Positions 18,405 to 28,433 of a stretch of DNA of 37,355 nt are shown piece by piece (within the stretch, counting starts at the first letter, position 1; the number at the start of each line of letters is the position of its first letter). The stretch is from an uncultured Prochlorococcus sp. GTDB lineage: Bacteria; Cyanobacteriota; Cyanobacteriia; PCC-6307; Cyanobiaceae. Position numbers and translations under genes: made by a program. The stretch covers positions 1 through 37,355 of the forward strand of contig CACGVZ010000013.1 in the NCBI GenBank assembly GCA_902576415.1. Direction: 5' to 3'. Below the pieces are notes generated by a model. That model ran no database searches. It saw only the letters and a program-made list of their open reading frames with translations, and was not told the DNA's origin.

Positions 18405-19769
18405 TTATCCATACATAGTCACAAATTCTTCTGAGATAGTTGGGTGCAAAGCCATAGTAATATCAAAGTCTTTTTTTGTTATCCCTGCATTTAATGAAAT
18501 TGATACCATTTGAATAATCTCAGATGATGTTTCTCCAAACATATGACATCCCAAGACTTTGTCAGTTAGCTTATGAACTACAATCTTCAACATACATTTT
18601 GATTTATTCTTTTTAAAGGTATTAGACATAGGGGTAAATTTGCATTTGAAAATTTTTACATTTTTTTCAGAGTAAATCTCTTTAGCTCTTTTCTCACTCA
18701 AGCCAACTGTTGAAATTTCTGGAATAGTAAAAACGGCCTTAGGGATATATTCATAATTTACTTTTCTTTTTTGGTTATTAAAAAAATTATCCGAAAAAAC
18801 TCTTCCTTGTTCTATTGCTACTGGAGTTAAGTTTGGCTTATTTATGATATCGCCAACCGCAAAAATATTTTCGTTGCTTGTTTGATTAAGTTCATCGACA
18901 TCTAAATATTGGCCATCCATTTTTAGATTTAAAAAATCTAAATTTAAAGGCAAAAGATTTGGTTCTCTTCCTGTAGCAATGAGTATATTATTAGTTAGGA
19001 GTTTATCACCCGAGTCCAGGGTAGATTCCAGATTTCCATTTACTTTTTTGATAGATTTTAATTGAATATTGGGAATTATATTGATTTCAGTAAAAGTAGG
19101 CGATTCCTCTAGGCATGAAGAAAGATCCTCATCAAAACCATTAAGTAAATGTTGACCTCTAATTAATTGAGTTACTTCAGTACCTAAATTTCTGAAAATA
19201 GAAGCAAATTCACAAGCAATATATCCACCTCCTACTATTAATATTGATTTTGGAAACTTTTCTAATTCAAAAATATCATCACTAGTCCATGCCAAATCTA
19301 TCCCAGGAATATTTAATTTCTTTGGTTTACCTCCAACTGAAATAAGAATTTTTTTTGAACTTATTTTGTTTTTAATTTTCTTTGTGTTTGAACAAATAAT
19401 TTCTAATTCATTTTGAGTAATAAATCTTCCTAAGCCTTCAAAAATAGTTATATTCAACTTTTTTAAAGAATTGCTATGTAAATTACTTAATCTAGTAACC
19501 TCCTCTCTAACATTCTTCAACAAAATATTTGATTCAAAATTAATACCTTCATTTTTTAATCCATATCCTTCAGAAGAATCCATATTTTTTTTACTTTTAG
19601 CTGCATAAACCATTAATTTCTTAGGCACACATCCCCTTATCACACAAGTTCCTCCTATTTGATTTGCTTCTATGATTGCAACTTTTGCTCCATAACTAGC
19701 CGCACGTTTAGCCGCCGCGAGTCCTCCAGATCCAGCGCCAACAACAATTAAATCAAATTCAAATTCCAA
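18405..19769 (-). CDS. gor: Glutathione-disulfide reductase (class I flavoprotein disulfide reductase)
   Basis: A 454-residue NADPH- and FAD-dependent enzyme keeping glutathione reduced. The FAD motif GAGSGG starts at residue 11. The redox pair is Cys42 and Cys47 in GGTCVIRGCVPKK. The NADPH motif VGGGYIACEF is near residue 180. The active-site histidine of the partner subunit is in MALHPTISEE at the C-terminus. The C-terminal motif and the CVIRGCVPKK form favour glutathione reductase over lipoamide or mercuric reductase. The neighbouring GST-like gene is divergent and could use the same thiol. Confidence 0.92.
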   Translation of the reverse strand: MEFEFDLIVVGAGSGGLAAAKRAASYGAKVAIIEANQIGGTCVIRGCVPKKLMVYAAKSKKNMDSSEGYGLKNEGINFESNILLKNVREEVTRLSNLHSNSLKKLNITIFEGLGRFITQNELEIICSNTKKIKNKISSKKILISVGGKPKKLNIPGIDLAWTSDDIFELEKFPKSILIVGGGYIACEFASIFRNLGTEVTQLIRGQHLLNGFDEDLSSCLEESPTFTEINIIPNIQLKSIKKVNGNLESTLDSGDKLLTNNILIATGREPNLLPLNLDFLNLKMDGQYLDVDELNQTSNENIFAVGDIINKPNLTPVAIEQGRVFSDNFFNNQKRKVNYEYIPKAVFTIPEISTVGLSEKRAKEIYSEKNVKIFKCKFTPMSNTFKKNKSKCMLKIVVHKLTDKVLGCHMFGETSSEIIQMVSISLNAGITKKDFDITMALHPTISEEFVTMYG

Positions 19770-19821
19770 GATTTTTTTTAATCAATTATTATAACGTTAG
19801 TTTATAGCTTTAATTCAAATA

Positions 19822-21051
19822 ATGAGTGGGATTTTGACATGGGATGATTTAAATAAATTTGAAGTTGAAGATCTTGATAGAGTCCATGGTATAAATAATT
19901 CCTACGCAAATTTAAGATTATTTGGACAAAGTGAAAATGATGTATTAGTTACCCTGTATAGGGATAGACATTCTTGGTGTCCTTACTGTCAGAAGATATG
20001 GTTATGGCTTGAATTTAAGAAAATTCCATACAGAGTCAAGAAAATAAATATGTTTTGCTACGGCCAAAAAGAAAGTTGGTTCCTTGAAAAAGTCAGATCG
20101 GGGAAATTACCTGCAATTGAATTTAAAGGGCAAGTTATAACTGAAAGCGACGATATTATAGCTTTTTTAGAAAATGAATTTGGAGCACTTGGATCTTTTA
20201 TTACATCTAGTCACCTTATCAATATTCGAGAGTTAGAAAGAGAAATTTTCAGATCCTGGTGTAATTGGCTCTGCCGAGAAAGCTTTAATTTTATAGATAA
20301 CTCTTTTAGAAAAAAAAGATTTAAAGAATCCATTTCTAAACTCGATGAAATCTTAAGTAGCTCAAAATCAGGGTTTGTTGATCCATCAGTTTCTAACACG
20401 GGTGATATAGAACCTGGTGTTGGAGATATAATTTTTATTCCCTATATGGAGAGAATGAATGCATCACTTATTTATTATAAAGGGTTTAATTTAAGATCTA
20501 ATTATCGTCATATAGATAACTGGCTTACCCTTTTTGAGGGGACAAGTGCTTATAGAGGCACTCAAGGAGATTTTCATACTCATTCTCATGATTTACCCCC
20601 ACAAATGGGAGGATGCTATAAAGAAAGCAATGAACAACAGATTACTTTCTCAAAGCTAATAGATACTGGGGAGGGTTTAGGTAATTATGAATTAAACCAA
20701 AATTATGAGTCAAAACATTATGCAACAATTGCTCTTAAAAGAGTGATAAAGCATAAAGACAATTTACTAAAGGTAAACCCATACAATAAAGAATCCTTTG
20801 ACGAATCATTGAGATCAGCTTTGAGCCATATGATCACAGGTGAAGTATTAATCCCTAAAAAACTTTCAGGAATCTCTTTAAGATACTTAAAAAACAGAAT
20901 CTCAGTTCCAAGAGATATGCCAATTATTTCTGCAAGATTATTAAGACAATCATTAAATAAAATTGAATTACTAAGTGATAAAAATGAAACAGATAAAATT
21001 CCTCTCAATCATAGATATGATCAAGATCCTAGAAATTTTATTTCTAATTAA
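19822..21051 (+). CDS. Glutathione S-transferase-like protein with long C-terminal extension
   Basis: A 409-residue protein. A thioredoxin-fold GST N-domain starts near residue 41 with Cys53 and Cys56 in SWCPYC, a glutaredoxin-like active site, followed by KLPAIEF and ITESDDI, typical of glutathione-binding GSTs. An all-helical GST C-domain follows (to about 250). The last 150 residues are an extension I cannot assign. It is divergent from gor and its stop codon touches that of dnaA. The CPYC motif suggests thiol transferase or omega-like activity, inferred only. Confidence 0.8.
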   Translation: MSGILTWDDLNKFEVEDLDRVHGINNSYANLRLFGQSENDVLVTLYRDRHSWCPYCQKIWLWLEFKKIPYRVKKINMFCYGQKESWFLEKVRSGKLPAIEFKGQVITESDDIIAFLENEFGALGSFITSSHLINIRELEREIFRSWCNWLCRESFNFIDNSFRKKRFKESISKLDEILSSSKSGFVDPSVSNTGDIEPGVGDIIFIPYMERMNASLIYYKGFNLRSNYRHIDNWLTLFEGTSAYRGTQGDFHTHSHDLPPQMGGCYKESNEQQITFSKLIDTGEGLGNYELNQNYESKHYATIALKRVIKHKDNLLKVNPYNKESFDESLRSALSHMITGEVLIPKKLSGISLRYLKNRISVPRDMPIISARLLRQSLNKIELLSDKNETDKIPLNHRYDQDPRNFISN

Positions 21052-22446
21052 CTATGAATTTTTTCTTGAATCTATTTGAAGTAAATCTCTTATTTTTTGG
21101 ACTTGACTTGCGATATTAGGATCAATAGACAATTTTTTTTCAACTTGTTCGATAGCATACATAACCGTTGTATGGTCTTTTCCTCCAAATTCATCACCAA
21201 TTCTTGGCAGGCTTAAATCGGTTCCATGTCGCATAAGATACATTCCTATTTGCCTAGCTTGACTTACTGGTTTTCTTCTACTTGAACTAGTTAACTCATC
21301 AGTAGAAACCTTAAAGAAATCGGACACTTTATTAATAACTTGTTTTGGAGTTACAACTACTCCAACACTATTAGGATCGAGCATTGGAGCAATTGATTGA
21401 ACTGTCATTGGTAAGCCTGTTATTGATGCAAAGGCAACAGCTCTTGTAAATGCTCCTTCTAATTCTCTTATATTCGAAGTGAATCTTCCTGCGATAAATT
21501 GAATTAAGTCTCTTGGAAGACTCATACTCTCTTGTTCTGCTTTTTTTTGAAGAATAGCCGTTCTTGTCTCTAGGTCGGGGGGTTGAATATCTGCAGTCAT
21601 CCCCATTGAAAACCTAGAGATCAATCTCTCTTGAATTCCCGACAATTGGTTAGGAGGTCTATCACTTGCTATAACTATTTGACTTCCTGATTCGTGAAGA
21701 GCGTTAAAAGTATGAAAAAACTCCTCCTGCGTATACTCTTTACCTTCTAAGAACTGTATATCGTCTATTAAAATCAAATCTACATTTCTATATTTATCTC
21801 GAATAGCTGTCATCCCATCTCTCCTGATCCCACTAATAACATCGTTAGTAAAAGTCTCTGTAGATACATATTTGACTTTTGCTTCTGGATCTATTTCAAC
21901 TCGATAATGACCTATTGCTTGCATTAAATGAGTTTTTCCAAGACCTACTCCACCACAGATGAATAGTGGATTAAATTCTCTCCCTGGAGATTCAGCTACT
22001 GCTAAAGCTGCGGCGTGAGCCAACCTACTATTTGGACCCACAACAAATCTTTTAAAAACATACCTTAAATTTAAACCATTAGGATTTTTAGATCGATTTT
22101 TTGAAGAATTGTCTTGATTATTATTAGAAGAAGACTTTGTTTTCTGATTAAAGTAATGTTCATTAAGGTTGTCTTTATTTGTTAAATCATTGCTGAAATT
22201 CGTTTCAGATTTAAAAACAACCTTTACATCATGGCCACAAATTTCTTTTGCGGCTTTTTCGATAGTTTCACAATAATTCTTTCTTAACCAATCACTGGAA
22301 AATGTATTTGGAGCTATTAAAGTCAATAAGCCATTCTCAAAACAATTAAACTTAGCAGGCCTTATCCATGTCTCAAATGAAGGCTTACTTAATGTTTTTT
22401 GGAGTGATTGTTGAACTTCCGCCCAAATAGGATTAGTTGCTTGCAA
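21052..22446 (-). CDS. dnaA: Chromosomal replication initiator protein DnaA
   Basis: A 464-residue initiator. Domain I is residues 1-80, then a poorly conserved asparagine/serine-rich linker (about 80-125). The AAA+ domain has Walker [10 protein letters not shown] at 165-173 and Walker [10 protein letters not shown]. The C-terminal helix-turn-helix (domain IV) shows [15 protein letters not shown], the DnaA-box-binding signature. The 158 bp upstream hold no DnaA box that I can see, and dnaN is not adjacent, so no replication origin is claimed. Confidence 0.97.
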   Translation of the reverse strand: MQATNPIWAEVQQSLQKTLSKPSFETWIRPAKFNCFENGLLTLIAPNTFSSDWLRKNYCETIEKAAKEICGHDVKVVFKSETNFSNDLTNKDNLNEHYFNQKTKSSSNNNQDNSSKNRSKNPNGLNLRYVFKRFVVGPNSRLAHAAALAVAESPGREFNPLFICGGVGLGKTHLMQAIGHYRVEIDPEAKVKYVSTETFTNDVISGIRRDGMTAIRDKYRNVDLILIDDIQFLEGKEYTQEEFFHTFNALHESGSQIVIASDRPPNQLSGIQERLISRFSMGMTADIQPPDLETRTAILQKKAEQESMSLPRDLIQFIAGRFTSNIRELEGAFTRAVAFASITGLPMTVQSIAPMLDPNSVGVVVTPKQVINKVSDFFKVSTDELTSSSRRKPVSQARQIGMYLMRHGTDLSLPRIGDEFGGKDHTTVMYAIEQVEKKLSIDPNIASQVQKIRDLLQIDSRKNS

Positions 22447-22604
22447 AATTTTATTCTCTAGATTAATAATCTAATTGGAATTTAATAATTGGCCATTATC
22501 AAATCACAAGATCACAACAAATTTAAAATTACTTAACAAAGCATAATCTAAATTTATAAGAATAAATTTTATATTTTTTTTTAGACATATAATTAATTTA
22601 AATC

Positions 22605-23252
22605 TTGCAAAAATATTTGGATAAAGCATTACTTATTATAATGGCAAAATGGCATGGTTTTGGAAGATGCAAAACAAGACTATCAAGAGATATAGGTAAA
22701 ATAAATTCTGCAAAAATACAAAGTGTGATGACTAATCACACTATTTCAGTCGCCAAATCTCTCCAGAAAATCAACCTAATTGATATTTCTATAGCTATAT
22801 CTGGTTTGGGGAAAAAAAATTGTAGAAGATGGTCTAAAGAATTAGGCATTAAAAAGTTTAATTTACAAGGGGAAGGCTGCTTAGGAGAAAAAATGAAAAG
22901 GCAAATAATTATAAACAAAAAATATTGTGCTCAAAATAAGATAAAAAATATTATTTTTATTGGTACTGACCTGCCAGATTTATGTCACTTAGATTTAATA
23001 AATACTATCAAAGAGCTAAAACAAAATGATCTTATTTTAGGCCCATCTAATGATGGGGGTTATTGGCTTATTGGCTTATCAGCAAAAATAATATCAAATT
23101 ACCTAAATTTACCTTTTATCAATATTAGATGGAGTAAAGAAAATGTTCTTCAAAAAACAATTGATAATTTTTCCTCTGTAAAACTGAAATATAAATATTT
23201 AGATAAAAAAATAGATATAGATAAAATAGTTGATATTGAGAATAGAAAGTAA
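22605..23252 (+). CDS. TIGR04282-type glycosyltransferase (DUF2064, CofC-like)
   Basis: A 215-residue protein of the nucleotidyl/glycosyltransferase fold. The N-terminal strand ALLIIMAKWHGFGRCKTRLS matches the usual pattern of the family (a hydrophobic strand then G-x-x-KTRL). The IGTDLPDL and LGPSNDGGYWLIGL motifs are the other hallmarks. The TTG at 22605 is chosen because the internal ATG at 22641 would cut off the first beta strand. It precedes a TIGR04283-type gene by 5 nt. The two families often occur as a pair; a role in arsenosugar or similar glycosides has been suggested for the pair. Confidence 0.85.
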   Translation: MQKYLDKALLIIMAKWHGFGRCKTRLSRDIGKINSAKIQSVMTNHTISVAKSLQKINLIDISIAISGLGKKNCRRWSKELGIKKFNLQGEGCLGEKMKRQIIINKKYCAQNKIKNIIFIGTDLPDLCHLDLINTIKELKQNDLILGPSNDGGYWLIGLSAKIISNYLNLPFINIRWSKENVLQKTIDNFSSVKLKYKYLDKKIDIDKIVDIENRK

Positions 23253-23257
23253 TCAAT

Positions 23258-23941
23258 TTGTGTAAAATCTCAATTATCATTCCAACTATAAATGAGGCAA
23301 ACAATTTGCCATTATTGCTTTCAGATTTGTCTAGTATTCATAAAGAGATAGAAATTCTTATTGTTGACAGCGGTAGCAAAGATAGAACTACTGATATAGC
23401 TAAGATTTATGGGGCAAAAGTATATAAATCCAGAGAAAAAAATCGAGGTTTACAATTAGACATAGGAGCTAAAAAATCAAAAGGGGAATGGCTTATTTTT
23501 TTTCATGCTGACACTAGATTAACTCATGATTGGTTTACAAAAATAATCTCAGTTTTAGAGAGAAACAAAAATTTTATTTACTATTTTAAATTTAAAATTA
23601 ATGACAAAAAGATAATTTATAGAGTCCTCGAGATTCTTGTTAATTTTAGAAGCAAACACTTTAAACAACCATATGGTGACCAGGGTTTAATAATTCATAG
23701 ATCAAGTTATATCAAGAATAATGGTTTTAGAAAGATTCCTATAATGGAAGACGTAGATTTTTTCAGAAGATTGAAGAATAAAAAAAATCTAAAGCGATTA
23801 AATTTAGCTATTTTTACAAGTTCAAGAAAATGGGAAAGGACTAATATTTTTGTCCAAGCACTAAAGAATTGGCGCTTTAGAAGAAGGTGGCTAAAAGGAG
23901 AATCTACAAAATCTATATATTCTGACTATTACAAAAAATAA
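23258..23941 (+). CDS. TIGR04283-type family 2 glycosyltransferase
   Basis: A 227-residue GT-A glycosyltransferase. ISIIIPTINEANNLP at the N-terminus, IVDSGSKDRT and the FFHADTRLT motif (the DxD-like site) match the TIGR04283 family. PYGDQGLIIHRS and IMEDVDFFRRL are family hallmarks in the acceptor region. The start is TTG at 23258. It sits 5 nt after the TIGR04282-type gene. The family name mentions arsenosugar biosynthesis, but the product here is unknown. Confidence 0.88.
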   Translation: MCKISIIIPTINEANNLPLLLSDLSSIHKEIEILIVDSGSKDRTTDIAKIYGAKVYKSREKNRGLQLDIGAKKSKGEWLIFFHADTRLTHDWFTKIISVLERNKNFIYYFKFKINDKKIIYRVLEILVNFRSKHFKQPYGDQGLIIHRSSYIKNNGFRKIPIMEDVDFFRRLKNKKNLKRLNLAIFTSSRKWERTNIFVQALKNWRFRRRWLKGESTKSIYSDYYKK

Positions 23942-24472
23942 TTAATTTGCATACCAAAAAGCGCATTTAGAGCCTCTTGGTTCTAATATCCATCCTTGTC
24001 TTTTGTAAAATGAGACCACTTCTGCATCAGCAAAAAGTGTGACTTTTGAAATGCCAATATTTTTTAATTCTTTTAGAATATATTTCATTAATTCTTTCCC
24101 TAAGCCTAGTCCCTGATACACAGGATTAACAGCTACATCCCAAACTGTCGCCTCTAGGATTCCATCGCCAGTACATCTTGCAAATCCTACTAGCCTAGGA
24201 AATTTATCGTCATGACGCCATAAACCAACGACCAAAATACTAAATTCCAGAGCCCTTTTAACTCTTCTTATTGGTCGTCTGCTCCAACCAACAGTTTGCA
24301 AAAGTTGATCTAGCTCAATTAGATCTAGATCTTTAGTTTTACTGCATACAAAAATTTCTTTTTTATTTTTTTGAGTGAATTCATAAGAATTCAAACCATA
24401 GATATCTACAAGTTCATCTATTGGTATACTATTGGATTTTTTTATTGATGAACCTTGGTTTCTAAAAATCAT
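23942..24472 (-). CDS. GNAT acetyltransferase, plastid NSI/SNAT-like
   Basis: A 176-residue GNAT. The acetyl-CoA motif is QGLGLGKELM, and the C-terminal FADAEVVSFYKRQGW and FWYAN resemble plant chloroplast GNAT2/NSI and the cyanobacterial serotonin-N-acetyltransferase-like proteins. Motif A is preceded by ATVWDVAVNPVYQ, also shared. The start ATG overlaps the ABC exporter stop (TAATG), so translation is coupled. Substrate here is unproven; protein lysine acetylation and amine acetylation are both possible. Confidence 0.85.
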   Translation of the reverse strand: MIFRNQGSSIKKSNSIPIDELVDIYGLNSYEFTQKNKKEIFVCSKTKDLDLIELDQLLQTVGWSRRPIRRVKRALEFSILVVGLWRHDDKFPRLVGFARCTGDGILEATVWDVAVNPVYQGLGLGKELMKYILKELKNIGISKVTLFADAEVVSFYKRQGWILEPRGSKCAFWYAN

Positions 24473-26265
24473 TAAAAATTAACAAATCCTTTTTGTTGAA
24501 GCTCAGAGAGCTGAAAATATAAACCCTTTTTCATTCTTAATTGATTATGTGTTCCCTCCTCTACTAAAGATCCCCCTTTTAAAACTAAGATCTTATCAGA
24601 ACTTTCAATAGTTGCTAGCCTATGAGCTATTACTAATGCTGTTCTTTTTGTAAGAATTCTTTGAAGATCTTTTTGCAAAGTAGCTTCAGTAGAGGGATCC
24701 ATAAACGCTGTCGCCTCGTCCATTATCAAAACAACAGGATTTCTAATCGCTACTCGAGCTACTGAGAGAAGTTGTCTTTCTCCGGAAGAGAGATTTCCCC
24801 CTCTTTGTCTGAGAAAAGTGTTCAAACCATCAGGTAATTTTTTTAATAAACTTTTTAATCCTAATTCTTTACAAAGATTTTCTAATTTAATATTGTCTAT
24901 ATTCGCATTTAGTTTCAAATTATCTGCAACATTTCCACTAAATATAAAGGTATCTTGTAGTACTACCCCCAACATATTTCTAAGAGTTGCTATCGGAATG
25001 TCTTTTATATCTATATCATCGATCAAAATTTGACCTGATTGAGGTTCATAAAGTCTACATAATAATCTAATTATGGTTGTTTTACCTGAACCAGTTGGTC
25101 CTACGAAAGCTACATGCTCGCCTGGATTGATTAAGAAAGATAAATTTCGTAGAATATATTCACCCTCTTTGTAAAAGAAGTCAACATTCTTGAATTCAAT
25201 CTTACCCTTAAATTGCTTATTTGCATTTTGAACATCTTCTAAAAAATTCTTTGCGGAAATAGAGTCTTTAATCTGAATTTCTTCATCCAATAATTCATTT
25301 ATTCTCTCAACAGCTGTTAAACCTCCTTGGATCTGAGTAAATCTTTCTGCAAGCTGTCTTAAAGGTTCAAAGAGTCTTTGAGAATATAAAATAAAAGTTG
25401 TTAATGTTCCTAAACCAATATTTCCAGAAGTAACAAGATACCCTCCAACAGCTAATACCAAGGAAACTGCGGCAAGAGAAATCCACTCAATAAATGCTGA
25501 AATACTACTGTCATAAAAAATTGTTCCATTTACTGCTTTCTTGTAAGCATCTCCAGTATTAGAAAATTTTTTACTATTAAAAGCTTCTCTTCTGAACATC
25601 TGAACGACTTCTAGACCTTGGAGATTTTCTTGAAAATCAGAGTTAAGTTGAGATAACTCCTCTCTTACTTGATAATTCGCTTTTCTATAGCGTTTTTGAA
25701 GCCAAATAATGAAATATGAAACTGGGATTTGAGTCAAGAGTAGTAAAATGGCTAGTCCTCTATCAATTGAAAGCATTGTCAATGAAATCACTATCAGACT
25801 AACAAAGTCAGCAATAACCCCAACTGCTCCACTACCAAAAACCTCTGCTAAAGCATCAACATCATTGGTTAATCTTGTTAATAATTTACCAACAGGCATT
25901 TTATCGTGATACTTAAGAGACAAAGATATTGAATGATCAAAGAGTTCTCTTCTTATCCTTGCAGTTAGTCTTTGCCCAACTGCTTGGATATTATATGTTT
26001 GATATCCTTGCAAAACTAATCTAAAAATAACCGTCACAAGCAAGGTGAAGATTATTGCATTTATTGACTGCCCAAAAAATGTTTTACTTAACCAAACATC
26101 TGTAGTTTCGTTCTTGAGAATGGTAATCGCTTGACCAACTAATAATGGTTGAATAGCTCCAGAGAAAGAAACGGGTAACAAAACTATCAAGATTAGATAG
26201 ATTGTTTTTTTATCTTTAGTTAAATATTTACCTAATTTTTTAATCCTTCTAAAATCATTAAACAT
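24472..26265 (-). CDS. ABC transporter, half exporter (permease-ATPase fusion)
   Basis: A 597-residue half exporter of the MsbA/multidrug type. The N-terminal membrane domain (about 1-320, six helices) is followed by a nucleotide-binding domain. Walker A is GPTGSGKTT, the signature is LSSGERQLL (instead of LSGGQ), Walker B LIMDEATAF and the H-loop IAHRLATI. It lies between hisG and the GNAT gene, with 12 nt to hisG and a 1-nt overlap with the GNAT gene. Whether it exports lipid, peptide or a small molecule cannot be said. Confidence 0.92.
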   Translation of the reverse strand: MFNDFRRIKKLGKYLTKDKKTIYLILIVLLPVSFSGAIQPLLVGQAITILKNETTDVWLSKTFFGQSINAIIFTLLVTVIFRLVLQGYQTYNIQAVGQRLTARIRRELFDHSISLSLKYHDKMPVGKLLTRLTNDVDALAEVFGSGAVGVIADFVSLIVISLTMLSIDRGLAILLLLTQIPVSYFIIWLQKRYRKANYQVREELSQLNSDFQENLQGLEVVQMFRREAFNSKKFSNTGDAYKKAVNGTIFYDSSISAFIEWISLAAVSLVLAVGGYLVTSGNIGLGTLTTFILYSQRLFEPLRQLAERFTQIQGGLTAVERINELLDEEIQIKDSISAKNFLEDVQNANKQFKGKIEFKNVDFFYKEGEYILRNLSFLINPGEHVAFVGPTGSGKTTIIRLLCRLYEPQSGQILIDDIDIKDIPIATLRNMLGVVLQDTFIFSGNVADNLKLNANIDNIKLENLCKELGLKSLLKKLPDGLNTFLRQRGGNLSSGERQLLSVARVAIRNPVVLIMDEATAFMDPSTEATLQKDLQRILTKRTALVIAHRLATIESSDKILVLKGGSLVEEGTHNQLRMKKGLYFQLSELQQKGFVNF

Positions 26266-26277
26266 TAAGCTTTTCTT

Positions 26278-26916
26278 TTATATAACATTATTAGATTCTA
26301 TTGATAAAATAATATCTCTGAGATGATTATCATCTAACCTCATAGATAAAGGATTGCCAATTAGTCTTGCAGTCGAATAGAAAAGATCATCTATTTTTGT
26401 TAAGCCATTCTCTTTAAGAGTCTTTCCGGTTGCCACCAAATCAACTATTGCCTCTGCCATACCAGTAATAGGGCCAAGCTCAACTGATCCAGTCAAATTA
26501 ACTATTTCTACAGGAATATTTAATTCTTCAAAATAAGATCTTGCTGTTTTTATAAATTTACTTGCTACTTTACAATTCGCAGGAAGATCAGTTGGTTTTA
26601 AATAATTGCTATTTTTCTTAACCGCCAACGACATATGACATCCCCCAAACCCTAAATCTAATAACTTTGCAACTTTTAATTCAGATTCTCTTAAAACATC
26701 ATAACCAACAATGCCTAAATCAGCCTGACCATAACTTACATATACAGGAACATCTCCATTTCTTACTAATAAAGCTTTTGCCCGTTTGCAATTTGATTCA
26801 AAGGTTAATGATCTATTATTTTTATCCAACGCGTCAGAGAAATCTAACCCAGCTTTTTTAAAAGTTGAAATAGAATCTATTAACAGAGCTCCTTTTGGTA
26901 AAGCTATAGTAAACAT
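26278..26916 (-). CDS. hisG: ATP phosphoribosyltransferase, short form
   Basis: A 212-residue catalytic subunit of the first step of histidine synthesis. [15 protein letters not shown] and the C-terminal GKTLKENGL motif are the family hallmarks. The length marks it as the short form lacking the C-terminal regulatory domain, which needs HisZ as partner; hisZ is not in this window. The start ATG at 26916 is 40 nt from the divergent MBL gene. It leads an operon with the ABC exporter and the GNAT gene. Confidence 0.95.
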   Translation of the reverse strand: MFTIALPKGALLIDSISTFKKAGLDFSDALDKNNRSLTFESNCKRAKALLVRNGDVPVYVSYGQADLGIVGYDVLRESELKVAKLLDLGFGGCHMSLAVKKNSNYLKPTDLPANCKVASKFIKTARSYFEELNIPVEIVNLTGSVELGPITGMAEAIVDLVATGKTLKENGLTKIDDLFYSTARLIGNPLSMRLDDNHLRDIILSIESNNVI

Positions 26917-26956
26917 AGTTCAATTTCTTCCAAAGATTATTCATTCTAATTTAACA

Positions 26957-27697
26957 ATGGAATTAAATAAAGCTCAAAATATAATCGGACTCAGAGTTTT
27001 AAATGATAATGTCATTTGGTTGTGGGAAAAAGATAAATCCGTTGTGGTTGTAGATCCATCTGTTCACGAACCAGTAATTAGATATATAGAGGAAAACAAT
27101 TTTCACTTAAAAGCTATTTTGCAAACTCATCATCATTCAGATCATATTGGAGGAACGCCTTTTCTTATTGAAAGATGGCCATATGTGAAGGTGATTGCTT
27201 CATCCAAAGAAAAAAAGCGAATACCTTTTCAAAATATGTCTGTAGAGGATGGAGAAACTTTTAATATTTTAGGTGAAGAAGTAAAAATAATTGAAGTCTT
27301 AGGGCATACAAGCTCACATATTGCTTTCTTTTTGAATGGCAAAAATCCTGTTCTTTTTATTGGTGATACTTTATTCTCAGGAGGCTGTGGAAGAATTTTT
27401 GAAGGAACATATCAACAAATGTATTCTTCACTAGAAAAAATCAAATCTTTACCAAAAAATACTCTCATATATTGTGCACATGAATATACCAAAGCAAATA
27501 TGTTGTGGGCTTTGAATCTTAAACCTAAAGATCAAGATATAAAAAATAAACTTTTAGAAGTTGAAAAAAAACTTTCTTTTAATGAATTAACAATTCCATT
27601 TTTTCTCGATGAAGAGATGAAAATAAACCTTTTCTTAAGAGCAAAAAATTTAGAAGAATTTACTTTTTTAAGAGCAAATAAAGATTTATGGGTTTAA
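26957..27697 (+). CDS. gloB: Glyoxalase II-like metallo-beta-lactamase hydrolase
   Basis: The frame is open from 26786, but the start is placed at the ATG at 26957 because the earlier part overlaps hisG on the other strand. The 246-residue protein has the metal motif Thr57-His58-x-His60-x-Asp62-His63, then [11 protein letters not shown] and [17 protein letters not shown], which is typical of hydroxyacylglutathione hydrolase (GloB). It likely hydrolyses S-lactoylglutathione in methylglyoxal detoxification. It is followed by ridA after 24 nt. Confidence 0.88.
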   Translation: MELNKAQNIIGLRVLNDNVIWLWEKDKSVVVVDPSVHEPVIRYIEENNFHLKAILQTHHHSDHIGGTPFLIERWPYVKVIASSKEKKRIPFQNMSVEDGETFNILGEEVKIIEVLGHTSSHIAFFLNGKNPVLFIGDTLFSGGCGRIFEGTYQQMYSSLEKIKSLPKNTLIYCAHEYTKANMLWALNLKPKDQDIKNKLLEVEKKLSFNELTIPFFLDEEMKINLFLRAKNLEEFTFLRANKDLWV

Positions 27698-27721
27698 ATA
27701 AATAGGTATCCTAATAAACAA

Positions 27722-28114
27722 ATGTCCCAAAAACAAGTAATTAAAACATCAAATGCTCCAGATCCAGTCGGACCTTATAATCAAGCAATAAAAGCTGGAG
27801 ATTTTATCTATTGTTCTGGTCAAATTGCCATAGATCCAGCTTTTAATGAAATAACATGTTTAGGTGATATAGAGAAGGAAACTATTCAAGTTTTGAAGAA
27901 TCTCGCAGCAGTTCTTAAAGCTGGTGGAGCAAAAATAGAGGATGTTATCAAAACAACTATCTACTTGACCGACTTAAACAATTTTCAAATTGTCAATAAA
28001 ATATACAGTGATTTTTTTAATATAGAGAATCCTCCTGCAAGAGCCTGTGTGGAAGTTTCATCTCTACCAAAAGGAGTTTTAGTTGAGATAGATTGTGTCG
28101 CATTTCTTGATTAA
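27722..28114 (+). CDS. ridA: RidA family reactive intermediate deaminase
   Basis: A 130-residue protein of the RidA/YjgF family, which hydrolyses the 2-aminoacrylate-type enamine/imine intermediates. APDPVGPYNQAI at the N-terminus, FIYCSGQIAIDP and the C-terminal PPARACVEVSSLPKGVLVEI are textbook, including the substrate-binding arginine in ARACVEV. Length is normal. It is 24 nt downstream of the gloB-like gene, so co-transcription is likely. Confidence 0.95.
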   Translation: MSQKQVIKTSNAPDPVGPYNQAIKAGDFIYCSGQIAIDPAFNEITCLGDIEKETIQVLKNLAAVLKAGGAKIEDVIKTTIYLTDLNNFQIVNKIYSDFFNIENPPARACVEVSSLPKGVLVEIDCVAFLD

Positions 28115-28199
28115 TTTCTAATTATTGAGAATTTTGAAATATGAACCAATTTTGCACCATAGTTGTATAGATTATTATTTGATAATTCATCTTTGATCT

Positions 28200-28427
28200 A
28201 TGTCAGCAGCAAAGCTTAATATAGATGAACTAGAAGCAGGTTATCCTTTATTTTGCAAAGCTCTAAGACTATTAATTTTAAAAGGTAATTCAGTTAAAGA
28301 TATAGAAAAGACAGTGTGTTGGAGTCATCTTGAAACTTTAAATAGATGTCTACCTGGTAGATATAAAGCCCCCACATACTTAATGGCTTTAATCAAAAGA
28401 GATATTGCAAAGCCAAATAATTTTTAA
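28200..28427 (+). CDS. DUF3136 small cyanobacterial protein
   Basis: A 75-residue protein with ELEAGYPLFCKALRLLI and HLETLNRCLPGRYK, which I recognise as the DUF3136 family of marine picocyanobacteria. No function is known. It is convergent with the acRAF-like gene, with 6 bp between stop codons, so the two transcripts must overlap or share a terminator. Confidence 0.75.
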   Translation: MSAAKLNIDELEAGYPLFCKALRLLILKGNSVKDIEKTVCWSHLETLNRCLPGRYKAPTYLMALIKRDIAKPNNF

Positions 28428-28433
28428 AAAGGA

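Noticed and set aside
22447-22604. Replication origin next to dnaA
   Set aside because: No DnaA-box-like clusters (TTATCCACA or TTTTCCACA) are visible in the upstream gap and dnaN is not adjacent; dnaA is often away from the origin in cyanobacteria.
26786-26956. N-terminal extension of the MBL protein
   Set aside because: It is antisense to the hisG start; the MBL fold begins properly at the ATG at 26957.
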